A DNA stretch of 64,000 nt from Algoriphagus sp. (lineage in GTDB: Bacteria > Bacteroidota > Bacteroidia > Cytophagales > Cyclobacteriaceae). Within the stretch, counting starts at the first letter, position 1. The number at the start of each line of letters is the position of its first letter. Location of the stretch: NCBI GenBank assembly GCA_018336015.1, contig JAGXQZ010000013.1, positions 24,403 to 88,402 of the forward strand, read 5' to 3'. The notes under the pieces are model-generated. The model saw nothing but the letters and a program-made list of their open reading frames with translations. It had not been told where the DNA came from and searched no databases. Shown piece by piece: positions 53,045 to 61,632 of this stretch. The translations under genes were made by a program, and so were the position numbers.

Positions 53045-54571
53045 ATGGACTACCAAAAACTCACCGGACATCAACTCTTACAGATCAAGACCCTCGGCCA
53101 GCTCAAGGCTTCAGGATATCAACCCAAATCCATCAAAGAAGAACTCCGTGACAATCTGATCCAAAAGATCAAAGCCAAAGAAAATGTCTTTGCCGGCATT
53201 TGGGGCTATGAGGATACGGTCATTCCGGATATTGAACGAGCCATTCTTTCTCGTCACAACATCAACTTGCTCGGTTTACGAGGTCAGGCCAAAACCAGAA
53301 TCGCGCGGATGATGACGCATCTGCTGGATGAATACGTCCCAGTATTAGTTGGCTCAGAACTCAATGACGATCCGATGCATCCGCTTTCCTCTTTTGCCAA
53401 AAATCTGATTGCAGAAAAAGGAGATGATACCCCTGTTTCTTGGCTTCACCGAGAGGATCGTTATGCGGAAAAATTGGCCACACCGGATGTTTCCGTGGCT
53501 GACTTGATCGGTGATGTGGATCCGATCAAAGCCGCCACGATGAAGCTTAGCTACAACGATGAGCGGGTGATTCACTATGGCTTGGTGCCGCGTTCGCACC
53601 GATGCATTTTCGTGATCAATGAACTGCCGGACTTGCAGGCAAGAATTCAAGTGGCGCTTTTCAATATTTTGCAGGAAGGAGACATCCAAATCCGTGGGTT
53701 CAAGTTGAGACTTCCCTTGGACATCCAATTTGTCTTCACTGCTAACCCGGAGGACTATACTAACCGGGGAAGCATCGTGACTCCGCTGAAAGACCGAATC
53801 GAGAGTCAGATCATCACCCACTATCCCAAATCCATCGAGATCGGCAAGAAGATCACCGCTCAGGAAGCCAATTTGGCTGGAAAGCCAGTGGACCAAATCC
53901 ATGTACCTGAGCTGATGAAAGACCTGATCGAGCAGATTGCCATCGAGGCAAGAGGTTCCGAATTTGTGGATGAGAAAAGCGGGGTTTCGGCACGATTGAC
54001 CATTTCGGCTTATGAAAACCTGATTTCCGCCGCGGAAAGAAGACTTTACTTGAATGGGGAAAGCAATACCGTAGTCCGAATTGCAGACCTAATCGGAGTA
54101 ATTCCTGCAATAACCGGAAAGGTTGAGCTGGTTTATGAAGGCGAACAGGAAGGTGCAGGACTGGTCGCGTACAACTTGATTGGAAAAGCGATCCGTACCC
54201 AATTTGTCAACTATTTCCCTTCTCCGGAACAAAAGAAAAAGGACAAATCAGGCAATCCTTATGTGATTCCCTTGGCCTGGTTTGGGGAAGGAAACGAGCT
54301 GGATATTTTGACTTCACAAGCTGACAAGGAATACAAAACACTACTTCACTCCGTGCCTGGTTTGGAGGAAGTGGTCACTCAGATGGTGAAAAATTTGCCG
54401 GAAAAAGAGAAAGAATTCTTCATGGAGTTTGCGCTACACGGTTTGGCTGAATATTCCCAATTAAGCAAAAAGCTTTTGGACACCGGACTCCAGTTTAAGG
54501 ACCTGTTCAGTTCCATGTTTGACATGGGCGCAGGTGATGAAGAAGACGACTTCGATGAGGATGACAATTAA
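53045..54571 (+). CDS. MoxR/chelatase-like AAA+ ATPase with altered nucleotide motifs
   Basis: The 508-aa protein has an AAA+ core like MoxR or magnesium-chelatase subunit I. Walker A reads GLRGQAKT (77-84), with Ala where the sixth-position Gly is usual; Walker B reads IFVINE, with Asn192 in place of Asp but Glu193 kept; sensor 1 is FTANPEDYTNRGS. A C-terminal helical domain and an acidic tail (GAGDEEDDFDEDDN) follow. The same changes may be normal for this subfamily, so hydrolysis may be weak rather than absent. It is co-transcribed with the VWA gene, its presumed partner. Confidence 0.88.
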   Translation: MDYQKLTGHQLLQIKTLGQLKASGYQPKSIKEELRDNLIQKIKAKENVFAGIWGYEDTVIPDIERAILSRHNINLLGLRGQAKTRIARMMTHLLDEYVPVLVGSELNDDPMHPLSSFAKNLIAEKGDDTPVSWLHREDRYAEKLATPDVSVADLIGDVDPIKAATMKLSYNDERVIHYGLVPRSHRCIFVINELPDLQARIQVALFNILQEGDIQIRGFKLRLPLDIQFVFTANPEDYTNRGSIVTPLKDRIESQIITHYPKSIEIGKKITAQEANLAGKPVDQIHVPELMKDLIEQIAIEARGSEFVDEKSGVSARLTISAYENLISAAERRLYLNGESNTVVRIADLIGVIPAITGKVELVYEGEQEGAGLVAYNLIGKAIRTQFVNYFPSPEQKKKDKSGNPYVIPLAWFGEGNELDILTSQADKEYKTLLHSVPGLEEVVTQMVKNLPEKEKEFFMEFALHGLAEYSQLSKKLLDTGLQFKDLFSSMFDMGAGDEEDDFDEDDN

Positions 54572-54603
54572 AAAAAGAGGAGCAAGCCTCTTTTTTTTTG
54601 TTT

Positions 54604-54777
54604 TTCACCGCAAAGACGCAAAGAGCGCAAAGGGTTTTTAAAAGGGATTCAGTCTTTTGATTTTTGAGTCAACGAACTCATCAACAGGCTCTTTGGTAAA
54701 TGTTTTTAAAAATAGCTGTGTTGGTAAGATTAATCTCTAAAAAATCCACTTTGCGTACTCTGCGCCTCCGCGGTGAA
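54604..54777. repeat. Inverted-repeat element with CGCAAAG arms
   Basis: Two 29-nt arms, 54604-54632 (starting TTCACCGCAAAGACGCAAAG) and 54749-54777 (ending CCGCGGTGAA), are inverted copies that match at 23 of 29 positions by my count. The 116-nt centre has no gene. The left arm is built of CGCAAAGA units. The layout is like a small non-autonomous element or long hairpin. Its right edge abuts the DUF1304 stop. Confidence 0.6.
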
Positions 54778-55137
54778 CTAGAATAAAATCAACACAATCC
54801 CCACCAAAGCCGGCAAGCCCTGCACATAGAAGATCTTTTTACTCGCTGTAATCGCCCCAAAAATCCCTGCAATCAGCATGCAGGTCAGGAAAAACAGGGC
54901 GACTTTTTCTGCCCAAATCGGATCAGTAATTACCCTTGACCAAACCAGTCCAGCTACCAAAAATCCATTGTATAGCCCTTGATTAGCAGCCATTACTTTG
55001 GTTTTGGGGAAAATCTCAGCAGGCATCTGCCGAAAAATCTTCCTCCCTGTCGTCTCCCAGGCAAACATCTCAAACCATAGAAAGTACAGATGCAAAAGGG
55101 CGATCAAGCCGATGACGAGGTTGGTGAGAAGTTCCAT
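54778..55137 (-). CDS. DUF1304-family membrane protein
   Basis: The 119-aa protein has four hydrophobic helices and the family segments LFLWFEMFAWET-like (YFLWFEMFAWET) and KVMAANQGLYNGFLVAGLVW. Function is unknown. It lies between two hairpin-like repeat elements (54604-54777 and 55165-55246), which may insulate it. Confidence 0.9.
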   Translation of the reverse strand: MELLTNLVIGLIALLHLYFLWFEMFAWETTGRKIFRQMPAEIFPKTKVMAANQGLYNGFLVAGLVWSRVITDPIWAEKVALFFLTCMLIAGIFGAITASKKIFYVQGLPALVGIVLILF

Positions 55138-55164
55138 AAGTTTTTATTTGAAGTTAATGAAAAA

Positions 55165-55246
55165 GGTCAACAGTCCACAGACGACAGACCACGGCTGAAT
55201 CTGCCAATTCATGTTGCAGTGGACGGTTGACGGTCGTCCGTTGACC
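55165..55246. repeat. Imperfect inverted repeat of GTCAAC/GTCCAC units
   Basis: GGTCAAC starts the left arm (55165-55192) and GTTGACC ends the right arm (55219-55246). Both arms consist of short GTCNAC-like units and can fold back with mismatches. The right arm ends 8 nt before the -7 box of the next gene. Confidence 0.45.
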
Positions 55247-55254
55247 AAAAAACT

Positions 55255-55262
55255 TATCTTTG
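55255..55262 (+). promoter_or_regulatory. TATCTTTG -7 box directly before the RsmF-like gene
   Basis: TATCTTTG ends 4 nt (TCAC) before the ATG at 55267. Confidence 0.5.
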
Positions 55263-55266
55263 TCAC

Positions 55267-56643
55267 ATGTCCGAAATCCAACTGCCAGCCGACTTTGAAA
55301 CCCAAATGCTTTCGCTATTAGGAAAGGAAGAATTCGATAATTTCAAAGCGGCAATCAATCGGACTCCACGAACATCCATTCGCCTCAATCCCGCAAAACA
55401 CTTTTCCCCTAACTGGCCCAAAAGCCCGATTCCTTGGTCAGCTCAGGGCTATTTTTTGGAAGAACGTCCCAGTTTTACACTCGATCCTGCTTTTCATGCA
55501 GGTGCCTATTACGTGCAGGAGTCTTCCTCCATGTTTATCGAGCATGTTCTGAAAAGCTTGGAAATTTCCAAAGGAGTTTACCTTGATTTGGCAGCCGCAC
55601 CGGGAGGTAAAAGCACGCTTCTTTCTACCTATTTGGGGAATGAAGGACTTTTGGTCGCCAATGAAGTGATCCAATCCCGAGCTCAAATCCTCAAGGAAAA
55701 TGCCATCAAATGGGGCTTGGGAAATATCGTGGTGACCAACAACGATCCCGATCACTTTTCTGACTTGGAAGGTTTCTTCGATCTGGTCTTGGTTGATGCC
55801 CCATGTTCAGGTGAGGGCATGTTTCGCAAGGACCCTCAAGCAAGAGAGGAATGGTCCCTCGATCACGTCACGCTTTGCTCCTCGCGCCAAAAACGCATCA
55901 TGGATCAGGCGGGAGCTTTGGTCAAAGGTGGAGGCTACCTGATCTATTCTACCTGCACCTTCAACGAGCAGGAAAATGAGGAAATGATACGATTTCTGAC
56001 GGAAGAATTCGCCTTCGAACCAATTCGGATTCCATTGGAAAAATCTTGGGGAATCATCGAATCAAACGTGGAGGTAGAAGATGGTACCTTTTTCGGTTAT
56101 CGCTTTTTTCCACACCAAGTAGAAGGGGAAGGTTTTTTTATCACCGTTCTTAAGCGACCTGATTCGGCTTCTACCCAAGAACCCGGACGAATAAAAGATT
56201 TCAAACATCCGGTCCTGAAGGTCATAGGAGATCGGGAAGGAGAGGCTTTGGACAAGGAATTGGGATTTGACCAAACTGGGAAATATTACCTCTTGAATGA
56301 TTCCTACTTTAGGATCAACAAGGACTTTTACCGGTATTTTGAAAAAATTGCCCAAGCCCTGAGTCTTCGGTATTTCGGGGTGGAATTAGGCAAAAAACAG
56401 AAAAACGAATGGATCCCCAGCCCTGAATGGGCGCTTTCGACCTTGCCGAAAAATGGCTTTGCACAAGTCGAACTCAGCCACGATCAAGCCTTGGAGTTCC
56501 TTAGAAAAAACGAACAGTCTTTTGACGGCCTTCACAAAGGTTGGATTCTGTTTACCTACCAACACTTACCTCTCGGCTGGGGAAAAAATCTCGGAAACCG
56601 ACTGAACAACTACTACCCAAAGGAGTGGCGAATTAGGATGTGA
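55267..56643 (+). CDS. RsmF-like rRNA cytosine-C5 methyltransferase
   Basis: These SAM-dependent enzymes make m5C in 16S rRNA. The 458-aa protein has the SAM site YLDLAAAPGGKSTLL, the first catalytic Cys in DAPCSGEGMFRKD and the second in YSTCTFNEQENE. The C-terminal part (YFRINKDFYRYFEKIAQALSLRYFGVELG in pieces) matches the extra RNA-binding domain of RsmF rather than RsmB. It stands alone, converging on the membrane-protein gene at 56649. Confidence 0.93.
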   Translation: MSEIQLPADFETQMLSLLGKEEFDNFKAAINRTPRTSIRLNPAKHFSPNWPKSPIPWSAQGYFLEERPSFTLDPAFHAGAYYVQESSSMFIEHVLKSLEISKGVYLDLAAAPGGKSTLLSTYLGNEGLLVANEVIQSRAQILKENAIKWGLGNIVVTNNDPDHFSDLEGFFDLVLVDAPCSGEGMFRKDPQAREEWSLDHVTLCSSRQKRIMDQAGALVKGGGYLIYSTCTFNEQENEEMIRFLTEEFAFEPIRIPLEKSWGIIESNVEVEDGTFFGYRFFPHQVEGEGFFITVLKRPDSASTQEPGRIKDFKHPVLKVIGDREGEALDKELGFDQTGKYYLLNDSYFRINKDFYRYFEKIAQALSLRYFGVELGKKQKNEWIPSPEWALSTLPKNGFAQVELSHDQALEFLRKNEQSFDGLHKGWILFTYQHLPLGWGKNLGNRLNNYYPKEWRIRM

Positions 56644-56648
56644 TTCAA

Positions 56649-57857
56649 TCATTCTTTTATGAATTCGAATCTAGCCCATTTTTTCCGGTGACGGAGTTCG
56701 TCTCCCATCCCTAAAAATGGAGTCAGGTAAATCAGTTTTTCTACTCGTACTTCATGGATCCCTGCAGGTAAATGTGCGATCGGAATTTGACCAAAGAGGG
56801 CCTTCTGACCTGTCAAACCGGCTCGAACTTTAGTCCATTTTTTGACTTCTATCAGTGAATCATTTACAAAAATCCGATACTGATCTTGGTAGGTTTCCAG
56901 CCTGTTCCATTGAATGGAATCTTCATTCACAAGCAGCTCATTCATTCGGGTTTTTGACTGCTCTTCTCTCTTGTAAAGGGGTAAATAAATAGTCAACACT
57001 TCAGAATTGACTGTCTTGTGCGTAGTCCAGACCCGAGCAAAGCGATTTTTTTCGGAATTGTATTCTTCAAAATACCCTTCATCTTTTGGCCATTCGTATT
57101 CAGCGTCATCCAAACTGACATTGATCTCATAGTCGCTAAATCCGCTCAGATCATTCGATATAAAGGGAGCAGAAATCGCCAATAAGAGGAAAGAAAAATA
57201 GGTGAATGCCCATTTGCCTAAATTACTCTGGTAGACCGCACCGATCGTTCCGCTCATACTTTTGCCGATCCTGTGCTTCACTTTGGATTCCTTTTTTACA
57301 AAAGTAGTGACCACCAAAACCACCAAGGATAGCATAAAGATCACATAAATCACCTGAAACTCGAGGTCGAACAGGATGTACAACCCAAGGAGCGCAGACA
57401 AATAAAGGGAAATGCTAAGGATAGGTACTGCAACCGATATCGGAAATCCATACAGCATACTGCACCAGCGCTCCAGTTTGATCAGGTAGGAATTAGGATG
57501 TGGGTAATCTACATTTTGAGAATATTTAAACAGGTTTTCTTTGATTACCCCTTGCGGAAAAGCATAAGTAATTCCCAGCATACCCGCCCAGATAAATCGC
57601 ATGATGAGGTGGATCACCAGGAAGATTTTAAACACTGTAATCACTAAAGTGGCGTAAACTAACACCAACTTGCCGGGAATTGCTTCCAATCCATAATCCT
57701 GAATCAGCATCACCGAAAAGTCAAATAGCTTGGAAGGGATGATGAACAAGACTGCTAAAGTGATACCTGAAATAATAACCTCCGGCTCCCAGCTGTTTTT
57801 CTGTAAATGTTCCAGCCAAGTGAGGTCCTGTTGTTTTTTATCTGTCTGTGGCTCCAT
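56649..57857 (-). CDS. Multi-helix membrane protein, unknown
   Basis: The 402-aa protein has hydrophobic helices near residues 30-50, 70-100, 140-165, 165-190 and 215-235, then a soluble domain of about 160 residues (from EINVSLDDAEYEWPKDEG) rich in strands and probably outside the inner membrane. It starts MEPQTDKKQQDLTWLEHLQKN, a cytosolic end. I do not recognise the family. It is 18 nt downstream of the DmpA-type peptidase gene and may be co-transcribed with it. Confidence 0.75.
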   Translation of the reverse strand: MEPQTDKKQQDLTWLEHLQKNSWEPEVIISGITLAVLFIIPSKLFDFSVMLIQDYGLEAIPGKLVLVYATLVITVFKIFLVIHLIMRFIWAGMLGITYAFPQGVIKENLFKYSQNVDYPHPNSYLIKLERWCSMLYGFPISVAVPILSISLYLSALLGLYILFDLEFQVIYVIFMLSLVVLVVTTFVKKESKVKHRIGKSMSGTIGAVYQSNLGKWAFTYFSFLLLAISAPFISNDLSGFSDYEINVSLDDAEYEWPKDEGYFEEYNSEKNRFARVWTTHKTVNSEVLTIYLPLYKREEQSKTRMNELLVNEDSIQWNRLETYQDQYRIFVNDSLIEVKKWTKVRAGLTGQKALFGQIPIAHLPAGIHEVRVEKLIYLTPFLGMGDELRHRKKWARFEFIKE

Positions 57858-57875
57858 AAAAAAGTGGATAAGAGA

Positions 57876-59009
57876 CTAAAAATGAGATTTTTTCAACCAT
57901 TCCAAAACTTTTTCCCTGGGCAGTGCCTCCATTTTTCGATTATCTTTTCCAACCATCGTTTCGGCTGCAAAAAGTGAGTTGATAATTGCTTCCTCGGTGG
58001 CTTCGATGACTGCCATAAAAAGTGCCGTCATATCTTCATTTCCCAAAAATTCTGCTTTTTGAAGCGCCCGGGATGGTATCGAATGCGGAATTCTCAAACC
58101 CTCTGCGGTGGAAAAAGCAATCACATAATCTCCCGAGCCATTGGAAGCAATTCCGCCAGTCTTAGCTAGGCCCATCATGGCACGCTGGGCCATTCGCTCC
58201 AGATTCCGTTCCAAGACGGGCGCATCAGTCGCCACCACGATCATGCAGCTGCCATCAGATTTTTCCAAGGCATCTTTGAAAGGGTACTTCCCTAGCATTT
58301 CACCTACTGGGACACCGGCGATTTGCAGATTTCCTCCAAAATTGGTCTGCACCAAAACTCCTACCGTGTGGTTGCCCAGACTTTCGGGAAGCCTTCTTGA
58401 AGCAGTTCCGATTCCTCCTTTCCATCCAAAACATACCGTGCCTGTGCCCGCACCGACATTTCCTTCCTCGACTTGACCTGTTTTTGCGGATTGAATAGCC
58501 TGCACGACTTCCTCTGGAGAAATATGCATGCCTCGAATATCGTTCAGGTATCCGTCATTGGTTTCACCGACTACCGCATTGACTGATTGGATGGATTCAT
58601 TTCCGGGTTGACTGAGTGAATAGCGAACTACTCCTTCGATTCCGGCAGCGACGCTCAAGGTATTGGTGAGGATAATAGGTGATTCCAGATTTCCCAATTC
58701 TTGCACTTGGGTGACACCAGCCAGTTTCCCAAATCCATTTCCTACAAAAATCGCAGCGGGTACTTTCTCCTGAAAAAGATTTCCCCCGTGTGGCAGAATT
58801 GCAGTGACACCCGTTCGGATATCTGATTCCCCGATTTTGGTCAGGTGGCCGACCTTGACCCCGGGCACATCCGTGATGGCATTGAGCGGACCAGCAGGCA
58901 AAATACCGAAAGGGATCCCCAAATCGCGGGGTCGGGTTTGGGAAAAACTTGGATGCATCATCAGGAAAGGAAGGAGTGTGAGTAAACTCAATGCATATGG
59001 ATATTTCAT
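57876..59009 (-). CDS. P1-family aminopeptidase (DmpA/BapA type), exported
   Basis: P1-family N-terminal nucleophile hydrolases cleave themselves at a Gly-Ser bond and then remove N-terminal residues from peptides, including D- and beta-amino acids. The 377-aa protein has a signal peptide (MKYPYALSLLTLLPFLMMHPSFSQ) and the family segments ITDVPGVKVGH, GNVGAGTGTVCFGWKGG and DGSCMIVVATDAP. The self-cleavage site should be Gly253-Ser254. Export suggests a role in scavenging peptides. Inverted repeats lie just upstream. Confidence 0.92.
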   Translation of the reverse strand: MKYPYALSLLTLLPFLMMHPSFSQTRPRDLGIPFGILPAGPLNAITDVPGVKVGHLTKIGESDIRTGVTAILPHGGNLFQEKVPAAIFVGNGFGKLAGVTQVQELGNLESPIILTNTLSVAAGIEGVVRYSLSQPGNESIQSVNAVVGETNDGYLNDIRGMHISPEEVVQAIQSAKTGQVEEGNVGAGTGTVCFGWKGGIGTASRRLPESLGNHTVGVLVQTNFGGNLQIAGVPVGEMLGKYPFKDALEKSDGSCMIVVATDAPVLERNLERMAQRAMMGLAKTGGIASNGSGDYVIAFSTAEGLRIPHSIPSRALQKAEFLGNEDMTALFMAVIEATEEAIINSLFAAETMVGKDNRKMEALPREKVLEWLKKSHF

Positions 59010-59010
59010 G

Positions 59011-59088
59011 TGATTATAATTTGATTTTTAAAGGCCACATGGAATCTCGCAAATCTTATAATCATTCCAGTGTGTGACTTTTTAGTCA
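59011..59088. promoter_or_regulatory. Inverted repeats before the DmpA-type gene
   Basis: TGATTATAA (59011-59019) and TTATAATCA (59056-59064) are exact inverted copies just upstream of the start codon at 59009. TGACTTTTTAGTCA (59075-59088) has 5-bp arms around TTTT. They may be operator sites; no regulator is identified. Confidence 0.35.
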
Positions 59089-59113
59089 TGCTCGATTTCA
59101 TGCTGGAGAGACT

Positions 59114-59148
59114 AAATTTTCAATTTTCAAATCTTCCAATTTTCCAAT
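59114..59148. repeat. Low-complexity AATTTTC-type repeat
   Basis: Degenerate units of AATTTTC/CAATTTTC fill 59114-59148 in the gap before nth. Such strings are common filler in Bacteroidota intergenic DNA; no gene is seen. Confidence 0.45.
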
Positions 59149-59188
59149 AATACCTATCTTACCTACCCTTTCCAAGAACCAAACAGAA

Positions 59189-59860
59189 ATGCTCAAAAAA
59201 CAACGATACGAGGCTTTTATCCAGCATTTTTCCGAAAATATGCCCGTGGCGGAGACCGAACTGGAATACGAAAATCCGTTCCAACTCTTGGTCGCCGTCG
59301 TGCTCTCTGCTCAATGTACCGACAAACGTGTCAATATCGTCACCCGCGAACTCTTCAAGCATTTCAAAACTCCTTCAGACTTTGCCGCTACTCATTTTGA
59401 TGAGCTTTTTCCACACATTCGCTCAATCTCTTATCCCAACAACAAGACCAAGCACTTGATCGGCTTAGGCAAAATGCTAATCGAAGATTTTGGTGGGGAA
59501 GTGCCCTCCACGGTGGAGGAACTGGTTAAGTTGCCCGGTGTAGGCCGTAAAACTGCCAATGTGATCACTTCGGTGGTATGGCAGCAGCCCAATATGGCCG
59601 TGGATACGCACGTGTTTCGGGTTTCCAGACGGTTGGGATTGGTGCCATTGACTGCAAGGACACCCTTGGAAGTCGAAAAGCAACTCGTCAAACATATTCC
59701 TAAGCAATACATTCACAAGGCTCATCATTGGCTGATTCTTCATGGTCGCTATACCTGCTTGGCCAGAAAACCCAAGTGCGAGGAGTGTAACATCACGCAT
59801 CTTTGTAAGTTTTTTGAAAAAAATCAGGGAAAAGAACCCAAAGAACAATTAGAGGGCTGA
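59189..59860 (+). CDS. nth: Endonuclease III
   Basis: Nth removes oxidised pyrimidines from DNA and nicks the abasic site. The 223-aa protein has the helix-hairpin-helix LPGVGRKTANVI with the catalytic Lys, the catalytic Asp in VDTHVFRVSRRLG and the iron-sulfur loop of four Cys (CLARKPKCEECNITHLC). It overlaps asnB by one base (TGATG), a coupling with no obvious functional reason. Confidence 0.96.
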   Translation: MLKKQRYEAFIQHFSENMPVAETELEYENPFQLLVAVVLSAQCTDKRVNIVTRELFKHFKTPSDFAATHFDELFPHIRSISYPNNKTKHLIGLGKMLIEDFGGEVPSTVEELVKLPGVGRKTANVITSVVWQQPNMAVDTHVFRVSRRLGLVPLTARTPLEVEKQLVKHIPKQYIHKAHHWLILHGRYTCLARKPKCEECNITHLCKFFEKNQGKEPKEQLEG

Positions 59861-61632
59861 TGTGTGGGATTCATTTGATATGGGGGAAAAGTGCCAAAAA
59901 AGCGTCAATTCAGACGCTGGTCCAAGCCTCGAGCCATCGTGGGCCTGACCAAGAGGCATGCTATTCTCCTTGGCCCGGTCTCTGGATAGGGGTCAATCGC
60001 CTGCGAATCCTACATCCCGGACCGGATGCGGATCAGCCTTTTTGGACCAAGGATGGAACAGCCCTCCTGATTTGGAATGGGGAGATTTACAATTTCCGAG
60101 AGCTCAGAAAGCTCCTCCAATCTCTTGGTGTGGAGATGGTCACCCAATCAGACACTGAAGTGTTGGTTTATTACCTGAAGTTATTTGGGACCGAAGGGCT
60201 CAAGAAAATCCAGGGAATGTTTACCCTCATCTATGTGGATTTGGTAAGTAAATCAGTTTTGGTAGCTCGCGACCCAAATGGGGAAAAGCCGCTTTATTTT
60301 GCCCAACATCAAGATACGCTCTTCATTTCCTCTGAAACTCGAGGAATAGCCCAAGTGACCCAAGCCAAAGCGGATCTGGAGCAGTTGGAAAATTATTTCT
60401 ACTTCAGAAATCCTACCCCTGGGAAGACTTTTTACAGAGGAGTGAGAGCCTGGAAGCCCGGTCGGTACAGCCAGATTTTGCATCACAACACCTTTAGATG
60501 GGATACTTTATTCATCCCAAATTCAACTGAAAAAACCATTACCCAAGAACTGTTTAAATCCACCTTAGAAAAGGTAATTCTCCATCAGTTTCATGCAGAT
60601 GTACCCTTGGGAGTTATGCTGAGTGGAGGAATGGATAGCAGCTTACTCTACGCGCTTTGGTATCAGCAGACAGGTACTCCACTTCCCGCATTCACGATTC
60701 AGGTCGAAAAAAAGTACAGGAAAAAGTACGCTGACGGAGATGCTGCCAAACGATTTGTTCAATCCTATCCAGCTGATCATCAGCTACTCGAGATTGACCA
60801 AAAAACCGTATTGAACCATTGGGATGAGTTTGTCAGCAGTGTAGACCAGCCTATTGGAGATTCGGCAGGATTTCTCACGTGGATGATTGGCAAGAAGGCC
60901 AAAAATCAAGTCAAAGTCATCGCTTCCGGTGCCGGTGCCGACGAGCTTTGGGGTGGCTATCAGCGGCACAAGGCTTTTCATCAATACCTGAGTAACCAAT
61001 CCTTTTGGATCACTTGGGCGCCTCTGCTTCAAAAACTTCCTTTTGGCAGAGAGTGGAAAAAATTCACTTCCGCCATCAAACCAAACGCCCAAGAAACCTT
61101 CCTCAACTTCTCCGCGCTTAGCAACCCCAATCCGGATCTTTACGGGGATTACCTTAGGATCATGGATCCAAATTTGAATACCTATAAATCAGCTTTGGAT
61201 TTTGACCGGCAGGTTTATCTCGTGCAGGATGTGCTCAAGATTCAGGATAATTCGCTTATGGCACATGGAATCGAAGGACGGTCGCCTTACCTTGATCCGC
61301 TACTCATTTCGCTATGGAAGCGCGTGAATGATTCTTCAGCCTTGTTGGGCAAACCTTGGATGGCTTCTTGTCTGGAAGAGTTGAACCTCAGCTGGATTTC
61401 AGAACGAAAGAAAACAGGCTTCGGGCTTCCTCTTTTGGAATGGTTAGGGGAAAATGGGCCTTTTGCCAAAAAGGTATTTGCTACCCTGAAAGATTTTGCC
61501 AATAGTTACCGTGCAGAACTTCCCCAAGAAGTCTTACGGCTGTCTCAGCAACCGGAGAATTATGTAAAAGACCACTTTTTAGTGATCTATAACCTCTTTC
61601 TTCTAGCTGAATGGCTGAAATTGCAAGAGTAA
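59860..61632 (+). CDS. asnB: Glutamine-hydrolysing asparagine synthetase (AsnB type)
   Basis: The 590-aa enzyme has an N-terminal glutaminase domain starting with the nucleophile Cys2 (MCGIHLIWG), SHRGPDQE and LIWNGEIYNFRELR, and a synthetase domain with the PPi loop LSGGMDSSLL and GAGADELWGGYQRH. It overlaps nth and the glycosyltransferase gene by one base each. AsnB-like proteins coupled to a glycosyltransferase often belong to surface-polysaccharide clusters, where they amidate a sugar acid, so free asparagine may not be the product. Confidence 0.9.
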   Translation: MCGIHLIWGKSAKKASIQTLVQASSHRGPDQEACYSPWPGLWIGVNRLRILHPGPDADQPFWTKDGTALLIWNGEIYNFRELRKLLQSLGVEMVTQSDTEVLVYYLKLFGTEGLKKIQGMFTLIYVDLVSKSVLVARDPNGEKPLYFAQHQDTLFISSETRGIAQVTQAKADLEQLENYFYFRNPTPGKTFYRGVRAWKPGRYSQILHHNTFRWDTLFIPNSTEKTITQELFKSTLEKVILHQFHADVPLGVMLSGGMDSSLLYALWYQQTGTPLPAFTIQVEKKYRKKYADGDAAKRFVQSYPADHQLLEIDQKTVLNHWDEFVSSVDQPIGDSAGFLTWMIGKKAKNQVKVIASGAGADELWGGYQRHKAFHQYLSNQSFWITWAPLLQKLPFGREWKKFTSAIKPNAQETFLNFSALSNPNPDLYGDYLRIMDPNLNTYKSALDFDRQVYLVQDVLKIQDNSLMAHGIEGRSPYLDPLLISLWKRVNDSSALLGKPWMASCLEELNLSWISERKKTGFGLPLLEWLGENGPFAKKVFATLKDFANSYRAELPQEVLRLSQQPENYVKDHFLVIYNLFLLAEWLKLQE

